Positions 11,112 through 23,279 of a stretch of 64,000 nucleotides of DNA are shown here, piece after piece. Below the pieces are notes generated by a model, which did not search any database, was not told the origin of the DNA, and saw only the letters and a list, made by a program, of their open reading frames with translations. The first letter of the stretch is position 1, and each line of letters begins with the position of its first letter. The translations under genes and the position numbers were made by a program. The DNA comes from Lampris incognitus (lineage: Eukaryota > Chordata > Actinopteri > Lampriformes > Lampridae), in contig NC_079215.1 of the NCBI RefSeq assembly GCF_029633865.1, positions 52,883,985 to 52,947,984 on the forward strand, read 5' to 3'.

Positions 11112-11554
11112 ATGGCGGAGGCAGAGCAGATACACACACCAGCTACCAGCTACAAATCAAAAGTTTGGCAACACTACGGATTTTGCAAGAAAGACGGGCA
11201 ACTTGACAAGGCAAATGCAATTTGCAAAATGTGCCGTGCTGCTGCCAAGTACGCAGGCAGTACAACGAACCTTATTACTCGAAGTGGAGGCATGGTGTGA
11301 ACGAGACGCCTGCCAGTGCCCCATCCTCCCCCGCCTCGGGCTCGGATTCATCTCGGGCTACTAGCCCCAAGAGTGATGAGCAAAGTATTGCAACTTTCTT
11401 TCAGGCCCCGCTGGCTTACAGCTCCACTCGTTCAAAGACAATAACATCGCCTTCTTTATTTGTAAAGATATCCAGCCTTACAGTGTTACAGAGAACGAGG
11501 GCTTCAAATAGCCCCTCCACGTCGTGGAGCCTAGGTACAAAGCAGCAGTTATGA
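11112..11554 (+). pseudogene. N-terminal remnant of a ZBED-type hAT transposase
   Basis: The frame from ATG 11112 encodes a BED zinc finger (SKVWQHYGF, CKMCRAAAKY, then TTNLITRS). The reading frame then changes near 11290 and continues with a Ser-rich linker and DEQSIATFFQAPLAYSSTRS, a segment typical of ZBED1-like hAT proteins just before the catalytic core. The core and dimerisation regions are absent. It differs from the BED finger of the hAT at 3.4-10.3 kb, so it is a separate family. Confidence 0.7.
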
Positions 11555-11894
11555 AAAACCTCTGAAAGGTTATTTTATTTTCTATTGCTCATAATATAGG
11601 AACTGTTTTCTGCTGCTCACTGCTGAGCTGGCGTACCTGCTGCTGCAAGAATGTTAAGCACATCTGCCTGCCGCCTGACAGTAGTTATTTCATATTACAC
11701 TATGCTTCATTGTTGTTGTTCATCTTGAGCATCCTGTTATGTGAGCCAAGTGTTATGAAAGTGTACTGTAACTGTACTGTAAACTTGAGACAGCGAACAC
11801 TCATACAGGACTCGTTAAAAAAAAAAGGGCCGTCTGTGAAAGGTCTTAATATTATTTGGTTAATAAATAATCAAACTCATTGAATTGCATAACA

Positions 11895-12110
11895 TCATTC
11901 CTTTGCATCAAGTCGAATCGCATCATATCGCATTGTGTTACATAAAATCGTGTTGAACTGCACTGCATCGAAATTGGGGGTGAATCGTATTGGGAGTTGC
12001 TGCATATGTATCGGATCGTTGGCAATAGACCACCGGAACACTTCCGGGTACCTCGACAGCAGGACGCCAGGAGAGGGGGGATAGAAAACCCAAGCCACCA
12101 AGCCGCACTG
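11895..12110. other. Possible DNA-transposon end (subterminal repeats)
   Basis: A region of repeated ATCGCATCAT/AATCGTATTG-type motifs, ending in ATAGACCACCGG, CACTTCCGGGT and GGGGGGATAGAA. An imperfect inverted version (GGGGGATAGAA, CACTTCCGCGT, ATAGACCACTG) lies at about 17330-17420. The two could be the ends of one element carrying the THAP exon and invaded by the Gypsy element. Confidence 0.35.
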
Positions 12111-12140
12111 TATTAGATACGCAGCCTAGCCGTAGCTACG

Positions 12141-12404
12141 ATGCCCAAAAGTTGCTGTGTGGTGGACTGTACTGTTAACAAGAAAAACAACCCAAATATT
12201 CGTTTTTTTGTATTGCCTAAAAGGCAGAAGGAGGGAGAAAAACGATTCAAATGGCTCCAGGCAATCAGAAGGAAAGACAAGGATGGACAACTTTGGGATC
12301 CTGACAGCAAACATGTTTACGTCTGCGGTCTGCACTTCATCACTGGTCATGTCAGGTTGAGCCGGTGGCTATATGGAATTCCACAGTTAGCTAAACCTGT
12401 CTGA
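12141..12404 (+). CDS. THAP zinc-finger exon, probably of a DNA transposon
   Basis: The frame starting MPKSCCVVDCTVNKKN has the THAP layout: the first two zinc Cys in CCVVDC, the Phe-x-Leu-Pro segment, FKWLQAIRRKD with the invariant Trp, and the second zinc pair in CGLHF. The usual tail after the second pair is not followed; the frame drifts into HVRLSRWLYG and stops. The remaining exons may have lain to the right, where the Gypsy element sits, but I see no transposase core. THAP exons occur in P-like and Kolobok-like transposons and in host THAP genes. The possible inverted ends around it favour a transposon. Confidence 0.6.
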   Translation: MPKSCCVVDCTVNKKNNPNIRFFVLPKRQKEGEKRFKWLQAIRRKDKDGQLWDPDSKHVYVCGLHFITGHVRLSRWLYGIPQLAKPV

Positions 12405-12572
12405 ATGGGATCACATTCTTCAAACCCATATGTATTTTTATCCATTAAAAATCATAAAAGGGTCCTTCCCCCCTGAATATTTGGTCACATGCTCAATTTT
12501 GTTTATCTTTCCTAGAAACAAGGGGTAACTACCCCGGTCTCCCTTACCCAGTTAAAATGCAAACATTGTTAT

Positions 12573-12812
12573 TGTAGAGCCGAAGGAACGGAGAAGACCG
12601 TAGGTTCACACTTTAGCCGTGTAGGCAACTTTCTTTAATCAACGGTAAATCAGAGAGACAACAAAACCACAGCTCGACTGAGCGGAGGCGGCAAGAATCC
12701 CAGAAAACTGGCTGAACAACCATAACTTAACCCTGCGTTAACCTGCCAGGACAACCCTGACTTAACCCTTAGTTCCTGGGGTGAATTCTATCCCCAATAC
12801 GTGTCCACCACA
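12573..12812 (-). repeat. Gypsy LTR (3' LTR of the element)
   Basis: 240 bp, TGTAGAGCC at its left edge and CCACCACA at its right edge, nearly identical to the copy at 16750-16989. Confidence 0.9.
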
Positions 12813-15800
12813 TGAGCCCCCCCAGAATTCGCCCTAGTAATCAAAGTCAGGCAGGCGCGGACGGCCTGTCGTCCCCCCGCGGCAGCTCCGGGTAACAGGG
12901 GCCGGAGTGTCTCTGGGAGGCATTGACGCGGGCCTGTGGAGGTCGGCCTGAGGAGCAGAAGAGGCAGCGCGGGCCTCCACGGGGGGAGGAGGCGGAGCCG
13001 GGGGACGACCACGACGAGGAGGTTGGGCTAACTCCAACGGCTGCGTCAAGTCCAGGTGTGTGGGTTTAACTCGGTCCACTGAAACATGCTCGGCCGTGCC
13101 CCCAAAATCCACCACCAGGTGCTTAGTTCCCCATTCCAGGACGCGGAAGGGGCCGTCATAAGGGGGTTGCAGAGGGGGGCGGTGTGCGTCGTGACGGATG
13201 AACACGTAGTCCGCTGACTGCAGACCTGGGGGCACCCGGGACACCGGAGCGCCGTGTTGGGCGGTAGGGACGGGTGTGAAAGCTCTGACCCCGTCCAGCA
13301 AGGAGGCACGTTGGTCCACAGCTGACCAGGGACGCGTTGCTTTGGGCATGAAATCGCCTGGGACTCGCAGCGGCGTGCCGTACACCAGCTCCGCAGAGGA
13401 GGCTTGTAGGTCTTCCTTCGGGGCGGTCCGCAGGCCCAGCATGACCCATGGGAGCTTGTCGACCCAGTTGCAGTCCTTGAGAGTAGCCCGAAGTGCAGCC
13501 TTCATGGACCGGTGGAAGCGCTCACATAGGCCGTTCGCCTGAGGGTGGTAGGCAGTAGTGCGGTGAAGCTTGACGCCCAGAGCCTCACCCACAGCATTCC
13601 ATAGCTCTGAGGTAAACTGTGGCCCGCGGTCAGATGAAAGGTCGGAAGGCGTACCGAAACGTGAGACCCACGACCCAATAAAAGCCCGGGCCACATCAGC
13701 AGACGTCGTGGATGCCAGGGGAACAGCTTCAGGCCAGCGCGTAGTCCTGTCCACCACAGTGAAGAGGTAGGTGAACCCATGGGAGGGGGTAGGGGACCAA
13801 CCAGGTCGACGTGGACATGGTCAAATCGTCTCTCCGGCACTGCGAAGCGTTCCAGGGGCGCCTTAATGTGGCGGTGTATATTAGCCCGCTGACAGGCAAC
13901 ACACGAGTCGGCCCACGCTTTCACGTCTCTCTTAAGTCCCTCCCACACAAACTTAGCAGAGATCAGGCGCACGGATGGCTTACCGCCTGGATGAGAGAGG
14001 CCGTGCACAGCTTCAAACACGGGGCGTCTCCAGCTGTCCGGGACGATGGGCCTGGGCTGTCCTGTGGAGACGTCACACAGGAGGGTGACACCTGTGTCGC
14101 TGAAAGGAACGTCCTGCAGGCGGAGCCCCGTGTCGGAGGTCCGAAGACGGAGGATGCTCGGGTCCGTGGCCTGGTCAGCGGCCATCTGTGCATAGTCCAG
14201 GCCTAGGTGGACCGCTCCAATCACTGCCCTAGAGAGGCAGTCAGCTACCTGGTTAGACTTACCAGCGACGTGCTGGATGTCGGTAGTGAATTCCGAAATG
14301 TAGGAGAGTTGTCGCTGCTGGCGAACGGACCATGGCTCGGCCGTCTTGGACATGGCAAACGTGAGGGGCTTGTGGTCCACGTACGCAGTAAACTCGCGGC
14401 CCTCTAGCAGGAACCGGAAATGCCGGACGGCGAGCCAGAGACCGAGGAGTTTCCTGTCAAAAGTACTATACTTGCGCTCTCGGGGTGTAAGCTGGCGACT
14501 GAAAAAGGCCAAAGGCTGCCAAGCCTCCCCAGCCCACTGCTCGTGAACCGCACCAACAGCATAGTCCGATGCATCCGTGGTTATGGAAATAGGCGCTGTA
14601 GGTGAAGGATGTGCTAACAGGGTAGCCTGGGAGAGCGCAGCTTTAGTCTCGGTGAATGCACGGTCCCGCTCTGCTGTCCAGTCGACCGACCACCTGGTTG
14701 GGGGACTTGCCTTTCAGCGCCTCGTACAGTGGCCGGATGATAAAGGCGGCTCAGGGAATGAAGCGGTGATAGAATGTAACCATCCCGATGAACTCCCTGA
14801 GCGCACGAGCTGTTTGGGGGCGCGGAAAGGCCGCCACCGCTTTCACCTTTGAGGGCAGGGGGACCGCCCCGTCCCCAGTGATGCGGTGCCCGAGGAAATC
14901 AATGGCCATCAGCCCGAACCAGCACTTCGCCGGGTTGACGATCAGCCCATGCTGGCTGAGGCGTGTGAAGAGGGCGTGAAGATGGGACAGGTGTTCTTCC
15001 TCGGAGGCGCTGGCGATGAGTATGTCGTCCAAATAGACGAAGATGAAAGGAAGGCCACGGAGCACTGAATCCATCAGCCGCTGAAAGGACTGGGCCACGT
15101 TTTTGAGTCCAAATGGCATTCGTAGGAATTCAAATAGGCCGAATGGGATAGTCACCGCTGTCTTGGGGATGTCCGAGGGGTGCACGGGAACTTGATGATA
15201 ACCACGGACCAGGTCGACTTTTGAGAAGACGCGTTTGCCAGACAGGTTTGCAGAAAAGTCCTGGATATGCGGGACAGGATAGCGGTCGGGCGTGGTGGCG
15301 TCATTTAGTCGGCGGTAGTCCCCACATGGGCGCCAACCTCCATCAGGCTTAGCGACGATGTGGAGTGGGGACGCCCACGGGCTGTCAGAGCGGTGGGTGA
15401 TCCCCATGCGTTCCAGGTGCTCGAACTCAGACTTGGCAATGGCGAGTTTGGCGGGGTCGAGACGCCTGGCTCTGGCGTAGACCGGGGGCCCCTTCGAAGC
15501 AATGTGATGCTCCACCCCATGCTTAGCGGTGGGTGCAGAGAAGGTAGGCTGGGTGAGGTCAGGGAACTCAGCGAGGAGGCGGTTGAACTTGTCTGCCTCT
15601 GAGAGAGAGTTGGCTAGACCTGCATAGGCCGCTTCCCCCCGCGTACATGCGAAGGAGGAGAAGGTTAAGGCATCGACCAGACGGCTGTTCTGAATGTCCA
15701 CTAGCAAACCGTAAGCGCACAAAAAATCAGCTCCGAGGAGGGGAAGCGTTACACTGGCCATGACGAACTCCCACGTGAAACGTTGTCCACCAACACACAG

Positions 15801-16749
15801 TTCTACAGACCTCACGCCGTAGGTGTGGATAGGGCTGCCGTCAGCCGTCGCCAACTGGGGGCCCCGCTCCCCGCCCATGATGTCGACGTCAGTAGCAGGG
15901 AGCACGCTTTTCTGTGCGCCCGTGTCACAAAGAAATCGCCGACCGGAGATGGTGTCGAGGATGAAGAGTAGCCTGCTCGTATCGCCAACACTCATGGCCA
16001 CTACTGAGTGTTGGCCCTCTCGTATCCCGTCGGCCTGTAGTTGCAGGGGGAACGGCACCATTTAGCTTTCGCACCAAATCGAGCGTGGTACATACCTGTA
16101 GAGTCCAGAGGGCTTGTAGCGGTCTGACGCTGTGGCGCCACCGTCGGGCCACGCCCGCGATGTCGGCGGGGGGCCAGTGAAGGTAGGAGCCAGCACCCCG
16201 GCATGGGAGGAATGTTGTGTAGCGACGAAGAATCGGTCAGCCTCCTTTGCCAGCTCACGGGGATCAGTGATGGTGGAGTTAGCGAGCGCAGTCTGGACGT
16301 GGGGCGGCATGTTGCGCAGAAACAGCTCCATAAACAGGAAACATGGCTTTTCTTGACCCAGTAGGTTTAACATCCTGCTCATTAGCTCCGATGGTTTGCC
16401 ATCTCCCAAGCCCTGAATTGCGAAGAGGCGACGTGCTCTCTCCGTTGTTGACAGTTCAAAAGTTTCAAGGAGGAGATTCTTAAGTGCGGCGTATTTACCA
16501 TCGGCCGGTGGGTTGGTTATGAAACCGCTTATCCTGGAAGCCGTAGCGCCCCCCAGCGCTGCCACTACGTAGTAGCACCTGGTCTCGTCTGCTGTTATGT
16601 CTCTGAGCGCGAACTGTGCCTCAGCCTGCGCGAACCATGTAGCCGCGGAAGACTCCCAAAACTCCGGCAGTTTAATTGCAACGGCGTTCGTAGCCATAAT
16701 GTGTGTGGTTTCAGAAAACTTATCCGAAAACCGACGTCGGGGTCACCAG

Positions 16750-16989
16750 TGTAGAGCCGAAGGAACGGAGAAGACCGTAGGTCCACACTTTAGCCGTGTA
16801 GGCAACTTTCTTTAATCCACAGTAAATCAGAGAGACAACAAAACCACAGCTCGACTGAGCGGAGGCGGCAAGAATCCCAGAAAACTGGATGAACAACCAT
16901 AACTTAACCCTGCGTTAACCTGCCAGGGCAACCCTGACTTAACCCTTAGTTCCAGAGGGGAATTCTATCCCCAATGCGTGTCCACCACA
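16750..16989 (-). repeat. Gypsy LTR (5' LTR of the element)
   Basis: 240 bp. On the minus strand it is followed by the primer-binding-type site and the gag region, which identifies it as the upstream LTR. Confidence 0.9.
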
Positions 16990-16993
16990 TTAT

Positions 16994-18339
16994 CACATTA
17001 TTATTGTCATCCTTATTGAGTAGTATATCATGCATCATTGTATACAGTCATGTGTAATCCAGTAAAAAGTAATAATTGAATAAAATGCAAACATTTGTTG
17101 AAAATGTAGCCTAGTTCCTATGTCTTTTCCCCATGGCTGCTCTAGGTCATGATGTGTGATTTAATTTTTGCCTTTTATCATTTCAGGGTGTAATGCAAAG
17201 GACCCCATGCACACGGACTACTGTCCCTTGAAAGGACACTGGCCACCGATACTGCGAATTTTTCGCAAATATCGGTTCTTGTCCGCAGCAGCCAACGTAG
17301 TGACATAGTTAGCCATTTAAACCGTGTTCAAACTTGCCGGCTTCTATCCCCCTCTAGCTCCCCCCGCTCTAACGTTCGAACGCGGAAGTGCAGTGGTCTA
17401 TGTATCAAGATACATATCGTATCGGCCTCAAGAGCAGAGATGCACAGCCCTATTAGGCAATGTTTTTGGATGGAATCTACACTGAGTTTTATATAAATGA
17501 GGTCCCTGCTGGGGCCAATTGCAGTACGTGTTTCTAATAGTTGTCACATAGCTCCATTTGAGACTACAGCACAAACCACTGGGTGGATACCATTTTTGTG
17601 GAAATGCATTAACAATTCCCTGAAAAACAAGTTTGGTGCTGTTTATGACATTTTCGGCTTGGGTTGGGCAATGTTTCCCGACCGAAATGTGACTAATGGC
17701 CTTTCTGAAATCCTTTAACCTTTTTCTGTTACCCAAGCAAAACCTATCCTTCAAAAATATTTGCAAAAAAGTATAAAATTTCACTTTTGTATGGCTTGTC
17801 TAAGTCTATTTTCAAATGCCTCTCAGCTATGTAAGCCGTCACGAAAAGAGAGCTGAAATAAGTGCTTAATTTTCAAGTGATCTTGTAAAGCATTACTTAT
17901 GTATAGTTTCCGAATTGCCTCAATTTGTAGCCTATTTGTAGCATTCAAAAGGACAGCAACAGGAGTGAAAATCAGTTGAGTCACAGCAGAAAACCCCAAC
18001 ACCGCTATGGGTGCAAAAGCTAATGGAAGAAAAAGCAATTTCCTTATAACAACTCAGAGCAGACTAACTTCAAGCGCTCTACGGGAGTGGCTCAGCATTT
18101 ACCCAGACAGAAGGAGCTGATTTTGAGAATCAAAGGACAATATAGTAGATATGTGAAGACCATACTTCCATCATGATATCCAATACTGTAGTGCACAGGC
18201 AAGAACCCACATTGATACCCTTATTGAAAAATACATAGGCCAGCCTTTCTCTGTCTCTTCATTTAAATTCATTTGTAGTTTGGTGATTCACCTGTTGATT
18301 TACTCATATCTTTTAGTGGTGGATGATGGAATTCACCAG
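16994..18339. other. Intergenic DNA, no gene recognised
   Basis: I see no exon. About 17330-17430 is an imperfect inverted copy of 11995-12090 (see that entry). The rest is AT-rich sequence without a known family. Confidence 0.5.
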
Positions 18340-18480
18340 ATGTTTCAAATGGGGGAGAATGTATGTGTGTGCGCTCTGTGATGGACCTGCAGCCTGTCCA
18401 GGTTGTCTCCCTGCCTGCTGGGCTCCATGCCCTGCATCCCTAAAGTTGGGGAAGAGGATATAGAATATGAATGAATGAGT
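18340..18480 (+). repeat. SINE 3' fragment
   Basis: GTGATGGACCTGCAGCCTGT, then CCCTGCCTGCTGGGCTCCA and an ATGAATGAATGAG tail, resembles the 3' region of tRNA-derived fish SINEs. The tRNA-like head is absent. Confidence 0.5.
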
Positions 18481-18499
18481 TATTACACACCAGAGAAAT

Positions 18500-21020
18500 A
18501 GGAATAATGTGTGCTGGAGGTGAAGAGAGTGTCAGACAGAGTGATGAGTATTAAGCTGGAAATTGAAGGTGTCTTGCTGAATGTTATCAGCGCATATGCC
18601 CCTCAAGTTGGGTGTGAGATGGAAGAGAAAGAAAAATTCTGGAGTGAGTTGGATGATGTGGTGGAGAGGGTACCCAAGGAGGAGAGAGTGGTGATTGGAG
18701 CGGACTTCAATGGACAAGTTGGTGAAGGGAACAGGTGATGAGGAGGTGATGGGAAGGTATGGTGTCAAGGAGAGGAATGTGGAAGGACAGATGGTGGTGT
18801 ATTTTGCGAAAAGGGTGGAAATGGCTGTGGTGAATATATATTTCAAGAAGAGGGAGGAACAAAGGGTGATGTACAAGAGTAGAGGAAAATGCACACAGGT
18901 GGGCTATATCTTATGTAGAAGGCGCAATCTAAAAGGGATTGGAGACTGCAAGGTGGTGAGAGGGGAGAACATAGCTAAGCAGCATCAGATGATGGTCTGT
19001 AGGATGACTTTGGAGACCAAGAAGAGGAAGCGAGTGAAGACACAGCCGAAGATCAAATGGTGGAAGTTGAAGAAGGAAGACTGTTGTGTGGCGTTCAGGC
19101 AGGAGTTAAGACAGGCACTGGGTGGTAGTGAAGAGTTGCCAAAGACAAGGAGACTTGGTGGTGGAATGAGGAAGTACAGCAAATTATACAGAGTAAAAGG
19201 TTGGCTAAGAATAAGTGAGATAGTCAGAGAGATGAAGAAAGTTAACAGGAGTACAAAGAGACGCAGCGTAAAGCAAACAGAGAGGTGCCAAAGGCCAAGG
19301 CATATGCTGAGTTGTATGACAGATTAGACACTAAGGAAGGAGAAAAGGACTTGTACCGATTGGCTAGACAGAAGGACCGAGCTGCGAAGGATGTGCAGCA
19401 AGTTAGGGCGATCAAGTATAGAGACTGAAATGTGCTGACAAGCGAGGAGAGTGTGCTGAGAAGGTGGAAGGAGTACTTTGAGGGGCTGATGAATGAAGAA
19501 AATGAGAGAGAGAGAAGGCTGGAAGATGTAGGGATAGTGAATCAGGACGTGCAGTGGATTAGCAAGGAGGAAGTGAGGGCAGCTATGAAGAGGATGAAGA
19601 GTGAAAAGGCAGTTGGTCCTGATGACATACCTGTGGAGGCATGGAGATGTTTAGGAGAGATGGCAGTGGAGTTTTTAACTAGATTGTTTAAAACAATCTT
19701 GGAAAGTGACAGGATGCCTGAGGAGTGGAGAAGAAGCATACTGGTACCGATTTTCAAGAACAAGGGCGATGTGCAGAACTGTAGCAACTACAGAGGTATA
19801 AAGTTGATCAGCCACAGCATGAAGATATGGGAAAGAGTAGTAGAAGCTAGGTTAAGAGGAGAGGTGACAATTAGCGAGCAGCAGTATGTTTTCATGCCAC
19901 GAAAGAGCACCACAGATGTGATGTTTGCTTTGAGAATGTTGATTAAGAAGTATAGAGAAGGTCAGAAGGAGTTGCATTGTGTCTTTGTAGATTTAGAGAA
20001 AGCATATGACAGGGTGCCAAGAGTGGTATGAGGAAGTCAGGAGTTGCAGAGAAGTATGTAGGAGTGGTGCAGGATATGTATGAGGAAAATGTGACAACGG
20101 TGAGTTGTGTGGTTGGAATGACAGATGGGTTCAAGGTGGAGGTGGGATTATATCACGGATCGGCTCTGAGCCCTTTCTTGTTTGCAATGGTGATGGACAG
20201 GTTGACGGACTATATCAGGCAGGAGTCTCCGTGGACGATGATGTTCGCGGATGACATTGTGATCTCTAGCGGGAGTAGGGTGCAGGTTGAGGAGAGCCTG
20301 GAGAGGTGGAGGTATGCACAGGAGGGAAGAGGAATGAAAGTGAGTAGGAGCAAGACGGAATACCTATGCATTAATGAGAGGGAGGACAGTGGAATGGTGA
20401 GGATGCAAGGAGTGGAGGTGACGAAGGCATATGAATTTAAATACTTGGAGTCAACTGTCCCAAAGTAACGGGGAGAGAGGTGAAGAAGAGAATGCAGGCA
20501 TGTTGGAGTCGGTGGAGAAGACTGTCAGGAGTGATTTGCGACAGAAGGGTACCAGCAAGAGTTAAAGGGAAGGTTTACAAGATGGTTGTGAGACCAGCTA
20601 TGTTATATTGTTTGGAGACAGTGGCACTGACGAAAAGACAGGAGGCGGAGCTGGAGGTGGCAGAGTTGAAGATGCTAAGATTTTCACTGGGAGTGACGAA
20701 GAAGGACAGGATTAGGAACGATTATATTAGAGGGACAGCTCAGGTTGGACAGTTTGGAGACTTAGTAAGATAGGCGAGATTGAGATGGCTTGGACATGTG
20801 GAGGAGAGATGCTGGGTATATTGGGAGAAAGATGCTGAATATGGAGCTGCCAGGGAAGAAGAAAAGAGGAAAGCCAAAGAGGAGGTTTATGGATGTGGTG
20901 AGGGGAAGACATGCAGATGGCTGGTGTGACAGAGGAAGACACAGAAGACAGGAAGAAATTGAAACAGATGATCCCCTGTGGTGACTCCTAACGGGAGTAG
21001 CCGAAAGTAGTAGTAGTAGT
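18500..21020 (+). mobile_element. RTE-like LINE, 5'-truncated and broken
   Basis: Consecutive open pieces encode an AP endonuclease end (VISAYAPQVG, VVIGADFNGQVGEGNR), a connecting region, and a reverse transcriptase. The RT part has SEKAVGPDDIPVEAW, IFKNKGDVQNCSNYRGIKL, CVFVDLEKAYDRVP, HGSALSPFLFAMVMDRL and the active site MMFADDIVIS near 20241-20260. It ends with KMLRFSLGV and a short GT-rich 3' tail, GCCGAAAGTAGTAGTAG. The start of the endonuclease is missing and the frame changes at several points (near 18720, 19330, 20030, 20465 and 20775). In family terms it resembles the RTE clade, including sequences often mislabelled craniofacial development protein 2. A second copy is at 38.8-40.1 kb. 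Confidence 0.85.
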
Positions 21021-21613
21021 CGACAAATAAGAGCAATATTATCGTTGACTGAAATAGTTGTTCATCCACCATTACAGCTGTCTAGACAGACTCCTGTTAG
21101 TTGGTGAGACTCCTTTCAGAATTTGACCAGCATGACTGATCTCTCCACAAATATAGATATGGTCTTATATTGGCATACACATGCACATGGTAGTAATAAG
21201 AAAAACATACCTGCAGATAAGACAGTAATAAACCCTTATCTGATGTCGATGTGGAGAATGCCATATCATGTCTGCAAGCAACCTAGGTAGGGAGGTGATG
21301 GGGAAAAATGAAATGATGAGTGTTAAATCTACATTTTCTCATTTAGCACACTTTCATCCAAAACATCTCCCAAGAAAACCAGCAATTATGTAGACTTGGG
21401 TGTCAGCTTACAGGCATCTTACAGCGCTGTGTGTGACACGGCGTGACAAAGTGGGTGAGAACACACCATGTTTCCCATCATCTCAGTCATTACCAGGTGT
21501 TGGTTTTCCCTGCCACAGTGGTGCAGGCTAAACTCAGGTGCTGCCGATTGACTCCAGGGGAAGTCAATCGGCTCTGAAGTTGCTAGTTGGGTAGGACGTC
21601 AGGATGTAGATGT
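21021..21613. other. Intergenic DNA, no gene seen
   Basis: There are no exons or repeats I can name in this interval. Confidence 0.5.
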
Positions 21614-21621
21614 GTGCACAT

Positions 21622-22219
21622 CAGTGGCGGCTGGTGCGAAAAAATTTTGAGGGGGCGCAATTTACCTCGGCGCAGCACACCTGACAGCTGCTTTAATGTC
21701 AACGCGGTCACAGAGTTATTAAGCAAGACAAGGTAGCCTATAGATTTTATCAGGGTTCGTAGACGGTGGATGATTGACAGTCAAAACGAGGCATAGTGGT
21801 GGGTGTGAACATGATTGACAGCCACAAGAATTGTCCAATCACATTAGATATAAACATTAAAACAATACCAATTCGCTGCCAATAAAAGTGTGTGCCCCAT
21901 GGAAAATCTGACGAAACCAATCAGACAGCAGCCTCAGGTCACCTGCTTGCCAAAAGTTTGAGGGCTTACATAAGGTATCGTTTGGCCGGCGCCCCTCACC
22001 CAGGAAGTATATGTATTCAGACAGAAATCAACCAAATACCATTTGGAACCAATATTTAATGGCTCTGCTGACAGGCGCTCACAGACTGAAAAACACTTTT
22101 ATTTCATAATTATTTGCATTATACAGCTAAATTATATCTAATATGTTTAAGTAGATTTTCAAATCTTGATATTTGAAGGGGGCGGCGCCCCAGCGCCCTG
22201 TACTAGCCAGCCGCCACTG
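21622..22219. mobile_element. Non-autonomous hAT transposon (598 bp)
   Basis: Inverted ends CAGTGGCGGCTGG and CCAGCCGCCACTG, flanked by a perfect 8-bp duplication GTGCACAT (21614-21621 and 22220-22227). No coding capacity is seen; mobilisation would need a transposase from elsewhere. Confidence 0.9.
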
Positions 22220-22459
22220 GTGCACATGATGTTAATTTCAGCTCAATTGTTATGAGTTGAGTTTTGTTCAGTTAAGATGAGTTAACTGTTCATTTGTTTT
22301 GGACAGATTCTTTTGCTTCATATGTAGCTACACCCTGTAAATAAGTCACTTTATGTAACTAGAAACAGTTTTGAGTCTGCCTCCTCCATTTTAGCCACTC
22401 AGGCCAACCTTCCCCACATTCACCAACAGTGGCACAAGTAAAAGGAGACGTAAAAGTGC

Positions 22460-22622
22460 TGTTGCCAAGGGGCACCCCCGTGGCTCACCTCAGCGGCCTG
22501 GGTTCGAATCTGGTCCAGGCCCTTTGCTGCATGTCATCCCCTCTCTCTCCCCTGCCTTTCCTGTCTCTCTTGACTGTCGCTATCGAACGAAGGCGGAAAA
22601 TGCCAAATAAATAAATAAATAC
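22460..22622 (+). repeat. tRNA-derived SINE with AAAT tail
   Basis: A box B-like GGTTCGAATCTGG is followed by CTTTGCTGCATGTCATCCCC and CT-rich sequence, ending in AAATAAATAAATAAATA. This is the layout of a common fish tRNA-derived SINE. The box A part is degraded. Confidence 0.65.
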
Positions 22623-23279
22623 ATGTAAAGTGCTCTGGCAAAACCATCTAGTGATAAATCATGAGAACACACATGATCATTCTCAGTATTTTTTCTATTT
22701 ACTAACATTGCATCTCTGGCAAAGACACAAAACATTTGCTGGAATCCAGTCAGATTTTAATTACTTGAAAGCGAAAGAAACCATAGTACAAGGAAGTTGG
22801 TCTATCCCAAAAGCAAATGAGAAATCATACCAAGGCTCAGCCAACCTTATCACTTCATAACATTCAGTGAGCCTACATGCTAGATATATGTTTATCTATT
22901 CTTTGCAATACCACGAAGTAATTTCCAGCCCTCTGTGCATCATGCAATGCAACAGCGTTATCTGATGTCATCCTGGAAATTCCACTAAACAGCTCTGTAA
23001 ATGCAGAAGATGATGCAATATCTTCCTGCCACATGACACTGATGCAAGGACAAAGCAAAGGGAAAAGCTAAGTTTTAACATTTCACTCAAAATTGTATTT
23101 TAGATTTTCTTGGGACAACAACTCTTTCTGCATTTTTTTGTAATTAATTTTCGCAGGTTCTGGCATCTTTGTAGATGTTTCAGTTCAAAACATTCTACCC
23201 CTATGACAAGCAGAATGAGTTGACAATGTGACATCAGTAAAACATTCAGCCACTGTAAATGCAAGTGCAATAAATAAGC

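Larger units (their letters stand above)
12573..16989 (-). mobile_element. Ty3/Gypsy LTR retrotransposon, nearly whole fossil
   Basis: Two 240-bp LTRs with TG...CA ends bound a 3.9-kb interior read on the minus strand. After the right-hand (5') LTR comes a primer-binding-type site, TGGTGACCCCGACG. Next come a gag-like region and a pol region in the Gypsy order: protease, reverse transcriptase, RNase H and integrase. A purine tract lies before the left-hand LTR. A 4-bp duplication TTAT flanks it (12569-12572 and 16990-16993). The LTRs differ at roughly 4% of positions, so the insertion is fairly recent. The coding part is largely open with only a few breaks. Confidence 0.9.

Noticed and set aside
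13276-16815. Plus-strand open frames within the Gypsy element
   Set aside because: All are antisense to gag and pol.
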